64,000 bases of DNA from NCBI GenBank assembly GCA_029203185.1, contig CP119310.1, forward strand, positions 3,974,001 to 4,038,000, in the 5' to 3' direction. This document shows, piece by piece, positions 63,603 through 64,000 of this stretch. The notes under the pieces are model-generated. The model made no database searches and was not told the DNA's origin. It saw nothing but the letters and a program-made list of their open reading frames with translations. The translations under genes were made by a program, and so were the position numbers. The first letter of the stretch is position 1. The number at the start of each line of letters is the position of its first letter. The DNA comes from Candidatus Chryseobacterium colombiense. GTDB taxonomy: Bacteria; Bacteroidota; Bacteroidia; Flavobacteriales; Weeksellaceae.

Positions 63603-64000
63603 ATGAACACTACCAATTCTCTCGAATCAGCTTTTAACCTTCGAGACCTGATTACTGCAGCTCTGCCTGCTTATATTTTTCCAGCCTTAATGTCTTTTAT
63701 ATCTGGTTTTCTGCTTCAGAACAATAATCTTATGGCAGCCAGTTACAGCACCATTGGTTTGTCTTCCTTATTATCAACACTTTGTAGTTTTACCCTGCTT
63801 TGGCAGCTTGAGTTGAGACGAATATTAGTAAAAAACAAGTTAGTCAGATCTTTGTTGATCATTGTAATGATAATGGGTTTAGGAACCTTATGTGTATGGC
63901 TATTCAATTGGCACCACGAACGGTTTAATATTTTATTCAGTACATTTTTGGGTGCTGCAATATTCATCATTCGTGACCTTGTGAGCAAGCGTAACGGCTA
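63603..64000 (+). CDS. Multi-pass membrane protein, partial (runs off window end)
   Basis: An open frame begins with ATG at 63603 and continues without a stop to the window edge, so at least 132 residues are visible. The start reads MNTTNSLESAFNLRDLI. Helices follow at AALPAYIFPALMSFISGFLL, SYSTIGLSSLLSTLCSFTLL and SLLIIVMIMGLGTLCVWLF, with a fourth at ILFSTFLGAAIFIIRDLV. The positive-inside pattern (ELRRILVKNK, SKRNG) supports a real inner-membrane protein. I do not recognise the family from this part. The 125-base gap to the outer-membrane gene holds nothing I can support. Confidence 0.72.
   Translation, partial: MNTTNSLESAFNLRDLITAALPAYIFPALMSFISGFLLQNNNLMAASYSTIGLSSLLSTLCSFTLLWQLELRRILVKNKLVRSLLIIVMIMGLGTLCVWLFNWHHERFNILFSTFLGAAIFIIRDLVSKRNG

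Overview
The window is chromosomal DNA of a flavobacterium, most likely Chryseobacterium or a close Weeksellaceae relative. The evidence is low GC content, TAnnTTTG-type -7 promoter elements in front of many genes, a Bacteroidetes-type (subtype iii) type VI secretion system, SusC/SusD and Oar-like receptors, GLPGLI and DUF6443 families, an S46 dipeptidyl-peptidase, and type IX secretion C-terminal sorting domains. Genus-level assignment is inference from family content.

Region 1 (1-13312) is a T6SS module. It holds the C-terminal part of a first VgrG, a DUF2235 phospholipase-like effector, an overlapping DUF2931 lipoprotein (probable immunity), the sheath-recycling ATPase ClpV/TssH, a lytic transglycosylase, the Hcp tube protein and a second complete VgrG. 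A trio follows: a LysM protein, a small membrane protein and a PAAR-like protein with hydrophobic segments. The hcp promoter is preceded by a 21-bp-period direct repeat, and a hairpin separates hcp from vgrG. No sheath (TssB/C) or baseplate genes are in the window.

Region 2 (13313-31784) is mostly core: polA, two small membrane proteins, a GLPGLI protein, an orphan immunity pair (Imm22-like and SUKH-like), a YdeI-family protein, an M16 peptidase, a DPP11-type S46 peptidase, an MgtC-family protein, a SnoaL-like protein, a T9SS-exported leucine-rich-repeat protein and ligA. Hairpin terminators separate most units.

Region 3 (31785-42427) is a probable phosphate or phosphoester acquisition locus in two transcription units: an Oar-like TonB receptor plus glycerophosphodiester phosphodiesterase, and a SusC/SusD pair plus calcineurin-like phosphoesterase. 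Both units start with the same promoter layout: 11-bp-period TGTTAAA-type repeats, a GGTCG box and a TAnnTTTG element at nearly identical distances. The repeats resemble a Pho box.

Region 4 (42428-53216) holds an SDR reductase, prmA, an SH3-domain protein, a CzcA-type metal efflux operon headed by a small His/Asp-rich protein, a Crp/Fnr regulator with an MBL-fold hydrolase and a palindrome between them, and tRNA-Arg(TCT) and tRNA-Pro(TGG) on the minus strand.

Region 5 (53217-64000) is accessory. A repeat-rich spacer leads to a three-gene cassette: a T9SS-sorted repeat protein, an SpvB/Rhs-like 1151-residue secreted protein, and a DUF6443 Rhs protein. The Rhs gene is broken by a nonsense codon and a +1 frameshift 10-13 bases downstream, and has lost its C-terminal core and toxin tip. 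An AraC regulator, a DUF6268-like outer-membrane protein and a membrane protein that runs off the window end complete the sequence.
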